Shown here in pieces: positions 6,985-15,674 of a stretch of DNA of 64,000 nt. The stretch spans positions 496,001 through 560,000 of the forward strand of contig JADJWE010000001.1 of assembly GCA_016716525.1 (NCBI GenBank). Reading direction: 5' to 3'. The notes under the pieces are model-generated. The model made no database searches and was not told where the DNA came from. It saw only the letters and a program-made list of their open reading frames with translations. Source of the stretch: Candidatus Flexicrinis affinis (GTDB lineage Bacteria > Chloroflexota > Anaerolineae > Aggregatilineales > Phototrophicaceae). A program made the position numbers and the translations under genes. Numbering within the stretch: the stretch's first letter is position 1; each line of letters opens with the position of its first letter.

Positions 6985-9852
6985 TCACTCTACCGTAGAC
7001 GTACGTGTGGACTGCTGGGCCGAACCGAGATCGGCGCTGTGTGCCGGTGCCGGCCGACCCGAAGAGGGCTCCGGCTGATGCGTTGTCATCGGCTCACCCT
7101 CGGAAAGTGGAACTTCGACCTCATCCCAGCCCGTGATCATCGCCTCGATGTTCGAGGTCGGCGTGGTGCCGGTGGTGGTGAGGTACACGTGCATGATGAT
7201 GAACGTCGCGAACAGCCAGGCGATCAGCGTATGGAATGGCGCGAGGAACGGTAGACCGCCAAGCGCCGCCGTGACATCCGGGAACTGCTGCGCGCCCCAC
7301 ATCAGCGCGCCGGTGATGATCTGCGCCGGCAGCAGGATGTTGAGGATGGCCATGTAGGTGATCTGCTGCAGCGGGTTCATCTTGCGCTCGTGCGTCTTCT
7401 CGAACGGATGCGGCTCGCCCTTGAAGATGCCGTACAGGTAGTACTTCGCCTGCGAGAAAGCCTGGTCGAAGAAGCCGTATGGGCGTGGCAGGAACTGCCG
7501 GATTTCGCCGCTGACGAGGTGGTAAAACGCCGACAGCGCCGCATTGACAACCAGCACGATCGCCAGCGCGTTATGCACCAGCACGACGCCGTTGAAGCTG
7601 AACATGCCGAAGGTATCCGGCCGATGGATGACGAGACCGGTGAAGATCAGGCCGAAGATGGCGGCGGTCTGCAGCCAGTGCCACTGACGTTCGTAGATGC
7701 TGTACAGGTACAGCTTCTTGCGAGCCGCCGGTTGATGCTTGGCACCACGCCGCGCCGCGAAGTAGCGCAAGCCGCCGTGCAGCACGACGCCACCCAGCAC
7801 GCCGAGAAATGCCAGCGTGCCGATCAGGTCGACCCACCACACGGCATCGTGGCCAAGCACGTACAGCTCGGTGGGCGCAAGCGTGTGATTGGGTGTGTAC
7901 AGCAGCATGCCATCGTCGTTGCGGGTCAACGCGCCGTTGAGTGCAGCATCGTCGCTGACGAGCGTTGGCTCGACGCCACCCGGTGTGAAGCTCGCGAGGG
8001 TGAACGCTGTGCTGAGCTTGGAGTCGCCCGTATGGCAGGTGTCGCAGTCTTTCGTCGCCCACTCGCCCTGCGCAATGTTGTGATGGATCGCGTAAGGCAC
8101 GGTCTCGGCGGCGATGTGTGCGCCGGCCAGCCCGCGTGCTTCGAGGCGCTGCGCGATGAGGTCGATCTTGGCGTCGCTGTCGAGCCGCAGTTCAGCGTCG
8201 TCCAGCGTGCCGCTGGTATCTGCGTCAAACGCGGCGAGGATGTCGTCCGGGTATGCGCCATCCGTCAACCAGACGGCTTCCAGATCGCGCAGGGGGACTG
8301 GACGCGCAGGCTCACCGTAGACCCAGTACCACACGCTGACGAGGTTGTACGGCGCCAACCGTGCACCGGTCTCGGCGGACGAGGGCAGGACGACCGGTTC
8401 AAAGCCGGTCAGCAGCGTACCCGACTCGTCGCTCTGCAGGCCGCGGTACGTTGAGCGAGCCGTTGACTGCGGCGTTAACACCGTCCAGTCGACCGATTCC
8501 AGCGTTGGGCCGTAAACGGTCGGGACGTGGCAGGTCTCGCATGCCAGCGCCGACGTGTGACGGTCGGCATACGGCAGCCACGTGTGGGTCGAGACGGCAT
8601 CGTGACAGGTCGCACAGTCGCGGTCGGCGCCGCCGAAGCGCGTGATCGTTTCGGCATTGGCATTTGCGAACTGATGCAGCGGACGATACAGATAGTCGCC
8701 AAAGTCCATCCGGCGCGGGTCGAACTCGAGATGATCGGGGCGCGTTGCCTCGGACTCGGCGTGGAAGACTGGATTGTTCAGCGCATAGTGGCAGTCCGTG
8801 CAGCCGACAGCGCGCTCAGCGTGGACGTCCCAGGTGCGGCTCAACTCGGGCTTGTCCAGGATGTTCAGCCCAGTGCGCGAGAGCCGCTGCGGAGAGAATA
8901 CCTGCCCGGTGGTCAGCGTCGTCCAGAGGGTAGGATCGCCGGTGCTGAACACCAACGGGTCTTGTGCGTCGTCATGGACGAGGCCGTGACACTGCCCGCA
9001 GTTGGAGTTGGACGGGTCTTGTACGCGGATCATATCTTCACGGACGGTGCCGTCGGCGTTGAACGCGCTCGCGTTCCATGTCCAGCCGTCGTCACTGGGC
9101 GCGACGATCCCGCTGCCGATCAGCGTCGCCGTGCTGGCCCAGCCGAACTCGCCAGCTTCCAGCGCGGAAATGCGCGAAGCGTTGTCAGGCGCGGCGGTAT
9201 GGCACAGGAAGCAGTTCATTTCGACCGTGCCGCTGGCTTCCCAATCCCAGGCAACCAGGTTGCCGGTCTGCGGATCGACGACCTGAGCGGCCAGTGCAGA
9301 AGCATCGGCGGGAAGGTTTATCAGCGCGTCGCCGGACGGGGCAGTTTGGGCCGGGCCGCCGCCGACGTGCCGCCAGCCATAGGTCTGGATCCAGCTCGCA
9401 ATGGTCAGGTCGATGCGAAGATCGTCGGCTGAGGCGTCTGCCTCCGGGGAGAGATAGCGGTAGCTGATCGGATCCCAGCCGCCAAACAAGCCGGAGCTGG
9501 ATGCCCAGCCGTCGGCTGGTGTGGCAAAGGCACTGAGACCAGCGTCCGCATGGCCGCTGTGAGTGGCGATGAATTCCGTATCATGGCAAGAGCCGCACGT
9601 CTTCATCGTCGAGACTGCGCCGCCGGTGTCGAGGACGTTGCCACCGTCCGCATCGAGCAAGGCAAACGTTGGATGGAAGGTCGGGCTTGTCGTCTCGTCA
9701 GGTGCAGGTGTGTCCTGCGCTTGAGCCGCAAGTGCCCCAAAGGCGAGCGCAGTGCCTAGCACGGCCAGCGTCAGTCCGAAGGCGACTGCGAGTGAGAATA
9801 ACCGGCGGCTAGTCGATTCGCGCGTGCGTGTAGTGAATGCTGTTCTAGTCAT
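6985..9852 (-). CDS. Heptahaem c-type cytochrome fused to a cytochrome b561-type quinone module
   Basis: 955 residues. An N-terminal signal/anchor (to AQAQ, ~46) leads to an exported region with seven CXXCH sites (Cys86, 214, 285, 351, 413, 438, 603). Embedded at 543-554 is a canonical EF-hand loop (DADTSGTLDDAE). A helix at ~672-692 and a four-helix cytochrome b561/FdnI-PhsC-like domain (~715-920) follow, with candidate haem b histidines (IYERQWHWLQ, VLVHNAL, PFHTLIAW, IIMHVYL). Known b561 modules exchange electrons with the quinone pool. I infer that this protein is a quinol:cytochrome conduit feeding the octahaem cytochrome encoded 18 bases upstream. No strong ribosome site is seen; translation coupling is likely. 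Confidence 0.85.
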   Translation of the reverse strand: MTRTAFTTRTRESTSRRLFSLAVAFGLTLAVLGTALAFGALAAQAQDTPAPDETTSPTFHPTFALLDADGGNVLDTGGAVSTMKTCGSCHDTEFIATHSGHADAGLSAFATPADGWASSSGLFGGWDPISYRYLSPEADASADDLRIDLTIASWIQTYGWRHVGGGPAQTAPSGDALINLPADASALAAQVVDPQTGNLVAWDWEASGTVEMNCFLCHTAAPDNASRISALEAGEFGWASTATLIGSGIVAPSDDGWTWNASAFNADGTVREDMIRVQDPSNSNCGQCHGLVHDDAQDPLVFSTGDPTLWTTLTTGQVFSPQRLSRTGLNILDKPELSRTWDVHAERAVGCTDCHYALNNPVFHAESEATRPDHLEFDPRRMDFGDYLYRPLHQFANANAETITRFGGADRDCATCHDAVSTHTWLPYADRHTSALACETCHVPTVYGPTLESVDWTVLTPQSTARSTYRGLQSDESGTLLTGFEPVVLPSSAETGARLAPYNLVSVWYWVYGEPARPVPLRDLEAVWLTDGAYPDDILAAFDADTSGTLDDAELRLDSDAKIDLIAQRLEARGLAGAHIAAETVPYAIHHNIAQGEWATKDCDTCHTGDSKLSTAFTLASFTPGGVEPTLVSDDAALNGALTRNDDGMLLYTPNHTLAPTELYVLGHDAVWWVDLIGTLAFLGVLGGVVLHGGLRYFAARRGAKHQPAARKKLYLYSIYERQWHWLQTAAIFGLIFTGLVIHRPDTFGMFSFNGVVLVHNALAIVLVVNAALSAFYHLVSGEIRQFLPRPYGFFDQAFSQAKYYLYGIFKGEPHPFEKTHERKMNPLQQITYMAILNILLPAQIITGALMWGAQQFPDVTAALGGLPFLAPFHTLIAWLFATFIIMHVYLTTTGTTPTSNIEAMITGWDEVEVPLSEGEPMTTHQPEPSSGRPAPAHSADLGSAQQSTRTSTVE

Positions 9853-9870
9853 TGTGCGTCCGGGCCGCGG

Positions 9871-11298
9871 TTACCGCTGGCGCCCGCCCCATTCGATCGG
9901 ATCGCCGTAGTAGCCAAGCGCTTCCCAGTCGAACCGTCCGTTATCGCTGTGGCAATCGGTGCACTGAAGCGCGTTTTCTGCCGGCTGTACCATGTGCGTG
10001 ATCGGCAGGTACATGCGCGTCTCTGCAAAGCCGTAGCTTCCGCTGTAGTCGATGCTGGCAAACTGTGCGCCCAACTCCAGCGCAGAGTCCCAGTCGAACG
10101 TCGTCCAGAAGCCACCCTCGCCAGAAGTCAGTGGCTGCAGAAGGATGTTGTTGACGGTGTCGTAAGGCTGTGTGGCGTAGTGCACCTTGAATGGCATGAT
10201 CTTTGCATCGGGATCGCTGATATCGCCCAGCGGCAGATTCATGTACGTCGGCTGCGTCGGGTCGATCAGGTCGCCGAGGATGTAGTGCTGAGCCGATCCG
10301 TCATACCACGCGTATTCGGGCCTGTAGTCGGTGCCGTATACGAAGCTGCCTTTGATTTGCAGATACACGTGATCGTCTTCTTCGCGGTTGGGATCGCCAG
10401 CGGTCGACCAGTCCCACTCGAGTTTGGTCGGATCGCGCAGCGCGGCTGCGGGTATATGGCACGTCTGACACGCGACGGTATCGACGTGCGCCGTGATCCG
10501 CTCGTCCGCATGCAGCGTGGTTTGATGGCAGTCGGTGCAGGCGACTTGATTGGCGTTGTCGACGCTGGACGAGATCGCGCGACCCGCAACTTGATGATCG
10601 AGCGTTCGGTGGCAATCGGTGCACAGAAAGTCGTAACGTCCCATGTGCACGTCGACGTTCTCGGTGGGGAAGTACAGGCTTGGGTCGAGATCGCCGTGCT
10701 TCACACCCGCGCCGCCACCACCGTTAAAGTGACAGCTCCCGCAATCCTCGCGGGTGGGAATGCCCACGCTTTGCGCCGCCGCTGCGAGGTCGACGCCCTC
10801 GGCAGGTAAGCCGCTCTCGGTCTTGAGGTACCCGCCGCTCTGGTCGTGGCAGACGAGACAATCGACGTTCGCGGTATTGGTGAAGTCGAAATCCGCGTCT
10901 TCCCAGCCGTAGCCGACGTGACAGCTCGTACAGCGTGCCCAGTTGCCCTGAATGCCGATGCAGAAGTTGTTGATCGTGTTGGCCTTGCCGATCGCGACCG
11001 GTTCGTCGCGCCATGCCACCTCGACCGGCTCACTCTTCCATGTCCAGTGGACGGTCTGAACCATCTCGTTGGCGGCATCTTCGTGGCACGTGAGACAGGC
11101 CGCGGTGACGTCCTGCCCGGTCTCGTACGGGCCGCTCATGAGCGAGCTGTGATCGGTGTGAATGGGATGGTCCGGGATGTACGACCACGGGTCGTCAGAG
11201 GGGTTGTTAGCGGAGGAGACCGAAAGAAAGATCGCCCCGCCAATGATGGCCGCTGTTCCCAGCAGGCCGAGGATTGGAACGATACGTTGACTTACCAT
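9871..11298 (-). CDS. otr: Octahaem tetrathionate reductase-family cytochrome c
   Basis: 475 residues from the ATG at 11298, which has GAGAGAG upstream; a longer in-frame start at 11358 would put 20 Arg-rich residues before the signal anchor. One N-terminal hydrophobic segment (~8-28) targets it outside the membrane. Eight CXXCH motifs are present (Cys68, 123, 147, 186, 226, 254, 277 and one near 456). The spacing and the NNFCIGIQGNWARCTSCH block match the octahaem tetrathionate reductase family; the Shewanella enzyme reduces tetrathionate, nitrite and hydroxylamine in vitro. Neighbours are sulfur transporters on one side and nrfHA on the other, so the physiological substrate (tetrathionate/thiosulfate versus N-oxide) is open. 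Confidence 0.88.
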   Translation of the reverse strand: MVSQRIVPILGLLGTAAIIGGAIFLSVSSANNPSDDPWSYIPDHPIHTDHSSLMSGPYETGQDVTAACLTCHEDAANEMVQTVHWTWKSEPVEVAWRDEPVAIGKANTINNFCIGIQGNWARCTSCHVGYGWEDADFDFTNTANVDCLVCHDQSGGYLKTESGLPAEGVDLAAAAQSVGIPTREDCGSCHFNGGGGAGVKHGDLDPSLYFPTENVDVHMGRYDFLCTDCHRTLDHQVAGRAISSSVDNANQVACTDCHQTTLHADERITAHVDTVACQTCHIPAAALRDPTKLEWDWSTAGDPNREEDDHVYLQIKGSFVYGTDYRPEYAWYDGSAQHYILGDLIDPTQPTYMNLPLGDISDPDAKIMPFKVHYATQPYDTVNNILLQPLTSGEGGFWTTFDWDSALELGAQFASIDYSGSYGFAETRMYLPITHMVQPAENALQCTDCHSDNGRFDWEALGYYGDPIEWGGRQR

Positions 11299-11377
11299 AG
11301 CACTCTCTCTGGTTCGATGAGCCGCCCGGGCAAAGCGAGCTGCTGTTGGGCGGATCACTTAGTAAGGACTCAGGCAC

Positions 11378-11743
11378 TCACAATTCATCTGACAACGGGC
11401 TGGACAACCGTTCAAACGAGTCGCGCAGGATCTGACGCATGGTGTCCAAAACGTCGATCATGCGGGGGTCGGCGAGGTCGTAGTAGACTGCGGGACCCTC
11501 GCGATCGGCGGTGACCAGTCCACGCTGACGCAGTAGGGCCAGATGCCGCGACACTGTGGACTGAGGCATGTCGAGTGCCTCAGCAATAGCGGAGACGTGC
11601 CGGCGCGACTCGGCGAGCGCATACATGATCTGAATGCGCCGGGGATCGCCGAGAGCTTGGCAGATGCGGTCGTGCAGCAGGTTCAGTTCGCTGATGTTGG
11701 GGATCGCCACAATGCGGGTACCTATTCGGATACGTGAATACAT
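11378..11743 (-). CDS. ArsR-family winged-helix regulator
   Basis: About 121 residues. The HTH region LGDPRRIQIMYALAESRRHVSAIAEALDMPQSTVSRHLALLRQRGLV and wing (DREGPAVYYDL) are classic ArsR/SmtB. Only one Cys is present (RICQALGD), so the two-Cys persulfide switch of BigR/SqrR-type sulfur sensors is not evident, and no metal-binding Cys cluster is seen. Start uncertain: ATG 11743 has no clear ribosome site; GTG 11710 (AGG upstream) and ATG 11806 are alternatives. As first gene of the minus-strand operon it probably autoregulates the octahaem cytochrome/YeeE genes and could also affect the divergent nrfHA. Confidence 0.8.
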   Translation of the reverse strand: MYSRIRIGTRIVAIPNISELNLLHDRICQALGDPRRIQIMYALAESRRHVSAIAEALDMPQSTVSRHLALLRQRGLVTADREGPAVYYDLADPRMIDVLDTMRQILRDSFERLSSPLSDEL

Positions 11744-11799
11744 GGAAAGTATCGGCCCGAAGGGAGAAGACATCCGCTGATAAGCGTAATGACTGTTTC

Positions 11800-11813
11800 G
11801 TGACAAATGTCAC
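11800..11813. promoter_or_regulatory. Palindromic operator GTGACA-AA-TGTCAC (ArsR/nrf intergenic)
   Basis: A perfect 6-bp inverted repeat with a 2-base centre, in the divergent region between the ArsR gene and nrfH. It matches sites at 19813 and (less exactly) 18626 and 30235. The half-site GTGAC is like Crp/Fnr-family half-sites. The protein that binds it is not known from the sequence. Confidence 0.55.
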
Positions 11814-11958
11814 AAACGCAGACTGCGCCGCCTGAGCGCGCAGCGTTGTGCCGCTCACAAACCTGCCTGCGCAGTTCGGTAGCGGCCTGCTGGCAACCGT
11901 ATGCCGAAAGTAGGCCAGAGACTTCGCCGCAAACAAGGCATTTGAGGCGGGTTTGCGG

Positions 11959-11964
11959 TATACT
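11959..11964 (+). promoter_or_regulatory. Candidate -10 box (TATACT) for nrfHA
   Basis: TATACT lies 77 bases before the nrfH ATG, in the 297-base divergent gap. No convincing -35 is present, consistent with activator dependence. The call is from position and hexamer match only. Confidence 0.35.
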
Positions 11965-12040
11965 CATACCCATCTCGAATAGATTGGAGGGCCTTGCGCG
12001 GCTACTAAACGGGGTAAGCGCGCGAGGCGGGTTGCTTGTC

Positions 12041-12508
12041 ATGGCTAAACCGTTCTTTCGCCGGCCTACATTCTTGTTTGTGTTGGCAGGCCTGCTCTGT
12101 ATCGTCGTGGGCATGGGGCTGTTCACCTTCGTATATGCGAAGGGCTACTCCTACCTGTCCGACGACCCGGCTGCGTGCAACAACTGTCACGTCATGCGTG
12201 ACCAGTACGACGCGTGGCGGCACTCCGTCCACTCGCGTGTCGCAGGCTGCAACGACTGTCACACGCCGCATGACTCTGTCGTCAGCAAGTACCTCGTGAA
12301 GGCCATTAACGGCTGGAATCACAGCGTGGCGTTTACGTTCCAAACCTACGGCGAGGTGCTGCACATCCGCGATTTCAACGCGGATGTGGTGCAGGGCAAC
12401 TGTCTCTATTGTCACGAGAACGTCGTGAGCGCCATTGCGCCGCATCACGACGACGCGCCGGACTGCGTGAGCTGTCACGCAGGAATCGGCCATCGGACGC
12501 GGAAATAA
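12041..12508 (+). CDS. nrfH: NrfH-type tetrahaem quinol dehydrogenase
   Basis: 155 residues: an N-terminal transmembrane anchor (~8-29) and four CXXCH motifs (CNNCH, CNDCH, CLYCH, CVSCH), the size and layout of NrfH/NapC-family proteins. The first motif is followed by VMRDQYDAWRHSVH, which resembles the quinol-site region of NrfH. It takes electrons from the (mena)quinol pool and passes them to NrfA on the outside of the membrane. An in-frame extension to 11807 lacks homology and a ribosome site; GAGG lies 13 bases before ATG 12041. nrfA follows after 19 bases. Confidence 0.92.
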   Translation: MAKPFFRRPTFLFVLAGLLCIVVGMGLFTFVYAKGYSYLSDDPAACNNCHVMRDQYDAWRHSVHSRVAGCNDCHTPHDSVVSKYLVKAINGWNHSVAFTFQTYGEVLHIRDFNADVVQGNCLYCHENVVSAIAPHHDDAPDCVSCHAGIGHRTRK

Positions 12509-12527
12509 TCGCAGGGAGAAAGATGCG

Positions 12528-13835
12528 ATGAGGAAAATCATTTACGGTGTACTGCTGCTTGGTTTGATCTTGGTTGGGGTTGGGATCGGCGCGCTGCTGG
12601 CGAGTGTGGCGACACGGCAAACCGAAGCCGCCCAGTACCCGCTGCAAGTCGTTGAAATCAGCGAAGACGAGATTGATCCGTCGGTGTGGGGGCTCAACTT
12701 CCCCATGCACTACGACCGGTTCTCGATGACGTCGATCAACTACGGGGAGACTCCGTACGGCGGCGCCGAGCCGTACAGCAAGCTTGAGCGCTACCCGGCA
12801 ATGATCCGGTTGTGGGCCGGCTACGCGTTCAGCAGAGACCACAACGAAGAGCGTGGGCACTTCTATGCGCAAATCGACCAAGAAAACACGGAGCGCGTCA
12901 AGATCGTCAGCCAACCCGGCGCGTGCATCAACTGCCATGCCGGCGAGACGCCACAGTTGATCGCGTCGATGGGCTGGGAGCAGTTCAACGCCACACCGTA
13001 TAACGACTTGGTCGATCAACTGCATACCGGGTCCACCTGCGCCGACTGCCACGATCCCGAAACGATGGCGCTCCGGCTCACCCGGCCCGGACTGATCAAT
13101 GCGTTGGAACAGCAGGGTAGAGACTGGACCGAGGCCAGCCGTCAGGAAATGCGGTCGCTGGTGTGCGCGCAGTGCCATGTCGAATACTATTTCGCGGGCG
13201 ACAACAAAGTGTTGACCTTCCCGTGGTCGGAGGGTATGAACATCGATGAAATCGAGGCGTACTATGACGACCTCGGCTTCCGCGATTGGGTACACGCCGA
13301 GACAGGCGCGCCGATGATCAAGATTCAGCACCCGGAGACCGAACTGTACAGCACCGGGCTCCATGCCAGCTCAGACGTGGCGTGCGCGGACTGCCACATG
13401 CCGTACATCCGCACCGGCGGCATCAAAATCAGCGACCATTGGCTGCGCAGCCCGCTGACCAATGTGAGCGCCGCGTGCCAGACATGCCACAACCTGCCGG
13501 AAGAGCAGCTTGAAGCGCGCATCACGACGATTCAGGACCGCACCGCCGAACTGCTGCGCTCCAGCGAAGAGGCGCTGCTTGAAGCCATTGACACGATCGT
13601 CGCCGCGAAGGAAGCCGGCGCGACCGACGAAGACTTGGCAGAAGCGTACCAGTTCCACCGCGCGTCGCAGATGCGCTGGGACTTCATCTCGTCGGAAAAC
13701 AGCACAGGCTTCCACAGCCCGCAAGAGGCGGCTCGCGTTCTTGCGAACTCCATCGACCTTGCGCATCGGGCCAAGTTCAGCGCGGCGACGGTGCTCAACA
13801 CGCTGAGCGGGCAGAACGTCAACTTCACGCCGTAA
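12528..13835 (+). CDS. nrfA: Ammonia-forming cytochrome c nitrite reductase
   Basis: 435 residues with an N-terminal hydrophobic segment (~5-27). Five haem sites: CINCH, CADCH, CAQCH, CADCH, CQTCH. The catalytic region is well conserved with the E. coli enzyme: CHVEYYF (active-site Tyr), the FPW-x-x-GM segment, and KIQHPE (active-site His). The first, catalytic haem site is CXXCH rather than the commoner CXXCK; CXXCH forms are known, for example in Campylobacter jejuni. It reduces nitrite to ammonium with six electrons from NrfH. The hydrophobic N-terminus suggests either an uncleaved anchor or a signal peptide. A terminator follows. Confidence 0.95.
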   Translation: MRKIIYGVLLLGLILVGVGIGALLASVATRQTEAAQYPLQVVEISEDEIDPSVWGLNFPMHYDRFSMTSINYGETPYGGAEPYSKLERYPAMIRLWAGYAFSRDHNEERGHFYAQIDQENTERVKIVSQPGACINCHAGETPQLIASMGWEQFNATPYNDLVDQLHTGSTCADCHDPETMALRLTRPGLINALEQQGRDWTEASRQEMRSLVCAQCHVEYYFAGDNKVLTFPWSEGMNIDEIEAYYDDLGFRDWVHAETGAPMIKIQHPETELYSTGLHASSDVACADCHMPYIRTGGIKISDHWLRSPLTNVSAACQTCHNLPEEQLEARITTIQDRTAELLRSSEEALLEAIDTIVAAKEAGATDEDLAEAYQFHRASQMRWDFISSENSTGFHSPQEAARVLANSIDLAHRAKFSAATVLNTLSGQNVNFTP

Positions 13836-13858
13836 CGCGACGGTTGTGCGAGTCACCG

Positions 13859-13893
13859 AAACGCGGGGCAGGCGGTCTGCTTGCCCCGCGTTT
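13859..13893 (+). terminator. Intrinsic terminator after nrfA
   Basis: A 12-bp perfect stem (AAACGCGGGGCA / TGCCCCGCGTTT) with an 11-base loop and a short T stretch, 24 bases after the nrfA stop. Confidence 0.8.
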
Positions 13894-13949
13894 TCGTTGA
13901 ACGGGCGCTGTATACTCGTCCAATCGCCGACCGCAGGTAGGAACGACCC

Positions 13950-14426
13950 ATGACTGCCGATCAGCACGTTCGCGAACAACTGACCAACTTGCTCATGCTC
14001 CGCCAAGCGCACATGACGTTCGAGGATGCAATCGACGGCTTTCCGGCGACTGCCCACAACATGCGACCGGCGGGTGTGAATTACAGCTTCTGGCACCTGC
14101 TCGAGCACCTGCGAATCTGCCAGTGGGACATTCTCGACTACATCCGTAACCCGGACTACAAGGAATTGAAGTTCCCCGACGATCTGTGGCCGGCGCGCGA
14201 CGCCGAAGCCCGCGAGGCTGACTGGAACCGCACGGTTGAGCAGTTCCTCTCCGACCGCGACGAACTGGCGCGGATCGTGAACGACCCGGCGACAGACCTG
14301 TACGCGCAAATTCCGCACGGATACCCGGGACACACGATACTGCGCGAGATCCTCGTCGTGGCCGATCACAACGCGTATCACATCGGTGAACTGGGCATTC
14401 TGCGCCAAGTGGCAGGGTTGTGGTAG
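13950..14426 (+). CDS. DinB-family protein
   Basis: 158 residues of a four-helix-bundle DinB type. The three metal-ligand histidines of the family are visible in context: FWHLLEHLRICQWDIL (helix 2) and DHNAYHIGELGILR (helix 4). Members include thiol S-transferases and stress-induced proteins; the substrate here is unknown. The start has AGGAAC 9-14 bases upstream. It follows the nrfA terminator and is 9 bases before the YwiC-like gene, so the two are probably one transcription unit. Confidence 0.8.
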   Translation: MTADQHVREQLTNLLMLRQAHMTFEDAIDGFPATAHNMRPAGVNYSFWHLLEHLRICQWDILDYIRNPDYKELKFPDDLWPARDAEAREADWNRTVEQFLSDRDELARIVNDPATDLYAQIPHGYPGHTILREILVVADHNAYHIGELGILRQVAGLW

Positions 14427-14435
14427 GGGGGCGGG

Positions 14436-15257
14436 ATGATGAGTGCCGAGTCTGTGCGCAACCCTGCCAGCCGCGTGGTTATCCGGTCGGTCGCACTGCC
14501 TGCCGAGCACGGCGGGTGGGGCTTCTTGATCGAACCGATCGTGCTCGGTCTACTGGTCGCGCCGACGTTTGCCGGCTTCCTGCTCGGTGTTGCCGCCATC
14601 GCCGTGTTCCTCGTGCATCAGCCGCTAAAGGTGGCAATCAAGGATCGACGCAAAGGCGTGCGGCCCCCGCGCGCAGTGTGGGCTGAACGGTTCTCTGCCG
14701 GTTACGGATTGGTGGCTGTCGGGGCCTTCGCGGCGACGCTGGCCCTGGCTCCATCGGCTGATTTCCTCATACCGCTCGCGCTGGCGATGCCGCTTGCCGT
14801 CGTGCAACTTTTGTATGACGCGCGCAATCAGAGCCGCCGTCTTGTGCCGGAACTGAGTGGTGCCTGCGCGTTGGCGACGACTTCGACGGCGATTGCCCTG
14901 CTTGGCGGTTGGGGTCTCCTGCCGGCGCTGGTCTTGTGGTTGATCGCATCGCTGCGGGCTGTCGTATCTATCCTGTACGTGCGTGCGCGTCTCAACCTCG
15001 AGCACAGGAAACGGCAAACGCCGTGGGTCGCGTGGGCGGCGCACGGCGCAGCGCTGGTCGTCATGGTTGCCTTGGCCGTCGCAAGCAGAGGGCCGTGGCT
15101 GGGTGTCGCCGCGTTTGGGATCCTGCTGGCGCGAGCGGCGATCGGGCTGTCTTCGTATCGTACGCCGCGTCCGGCCAAGATCATCGGACTTATGGAGATG
15201 GGCTACGGCCTTCTGACCGCAGTTCTGACCGGTGTGGGCTTCCGTTTTGGCGTATGA
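14436..15257 (+). CDS. YwiC-like integral membrane protein
   Basis: 273 residues with about eight hydrophobic segments. The N-terminal PAEHGGWGFLIEP matches the signature 'P-x-EHG-x-WG' of the YwiC-like family; Bacillus subtilis ywiC sits in the nitrate-respiration (nar/fnr) region. The overall fold is reminiscent of UbiA prenyltransferases, but the two Asp-rich motifs are not evident. Function in the family is unknown. Its place just after nrfHA makes a link with anaerobic nitrogen respiration plausible but unproven. Confidence 0.75.
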   Translation: MMSAESVRNPASRVVIRSVALPAEHGGWGFLIEPIVLGLLVAPTFAGFLLGVAAIAVFLVHQPLKVAIKDRRKGVRPPRAVWAERFSAGYGLVAVGAFAATLALAPSADFLIPLALAMPLAVVQLLYDARNQSRRLVPELSGACALATTSTAIALLGGWGLLPALVLWLIASLRAVVSILYVRARLNLEHRKRQTPWVAWAAHGAALVVMVALAVASRGPWLGVAAFGILLARAAIGLSSYRTPRPAKIIGLMEMGYGLLTAVLTGVGFRFGV

Positions 15258-15275
15258 GCCGCGTAACGGGTCAGC

Positions 15276-15674
15276 CTAGCCGCCGGTAAACTCGAAGAGC
15301 TGGATCAGGTTGCCGCATGTGTCGTTCATTACGGCAAGCGTTGACTGTCCCATGTTCGTCGGCTCCATCGTGAACTCGACGCCGAGACCCCGCAGTCGTT
15401 CGTACTCTGTGTTGATGTCGTCCACTTGAAACGCCGTGAAGGGGATACCATCCCGCATCAACGACTCCTTGAGCGCCTTCATGGCCGGATACTCGCCGTT
15501 CGGCTCAAGCAGGAGTTCGACGCCGTTCACGTCGCCGCGCGCGGTGAGGGTCAGCCAGCGCACGCCGGGGCCAAGCGGGATGTCATGCTTAACGACGAAC
15601 CCCAGCTTGTCTTGGTAGAACGCGAGCGCGGCGTCATAGTCGGTGATTGGGATGCTGCAATACGCGATTCTCAT
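15276..15674 (-). CDS. Glyoxalase/VOC-family protein
   Basis: 132 residues with the paired beta-alpha-beta-beta-beta layout of vicinal-oxygen-chelate proteins: YCSIPITDYDAALAFYQDKLGF at the start and LIQLFEF at the end. Such proteins include glyoxalases, antibiotic-binding proteins and dioxygenases; the metal-binding set is incomplete here, so activity cannot be assigned. Its ATG overlaps the stop of the AraC-type gene by 4 bases (ATGA), so the two are translated together and the regulator may control or sense the same compound. Confidence 0.85.
   Translation of the reverse strand: MRIAYCSIPITDYDAALAFYQDKLGFVVKHDIPLGPGVRWLTLTARGDVNGVELLLEPNGEYPAMKALKESLMRDGIPFTAFQVDDINTEYERLRGLGVEFTMEPTNMGQSTLAVMNDTCGNLIQLFEFTGG

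Noticed and set aside
7390..8454. A 354-codon plus-strand frame inside the heptahaem cytochrome gene
   Set aside because: Antisense shadow: the minus strand carries clear CXXCH and cytochrome b motifs.
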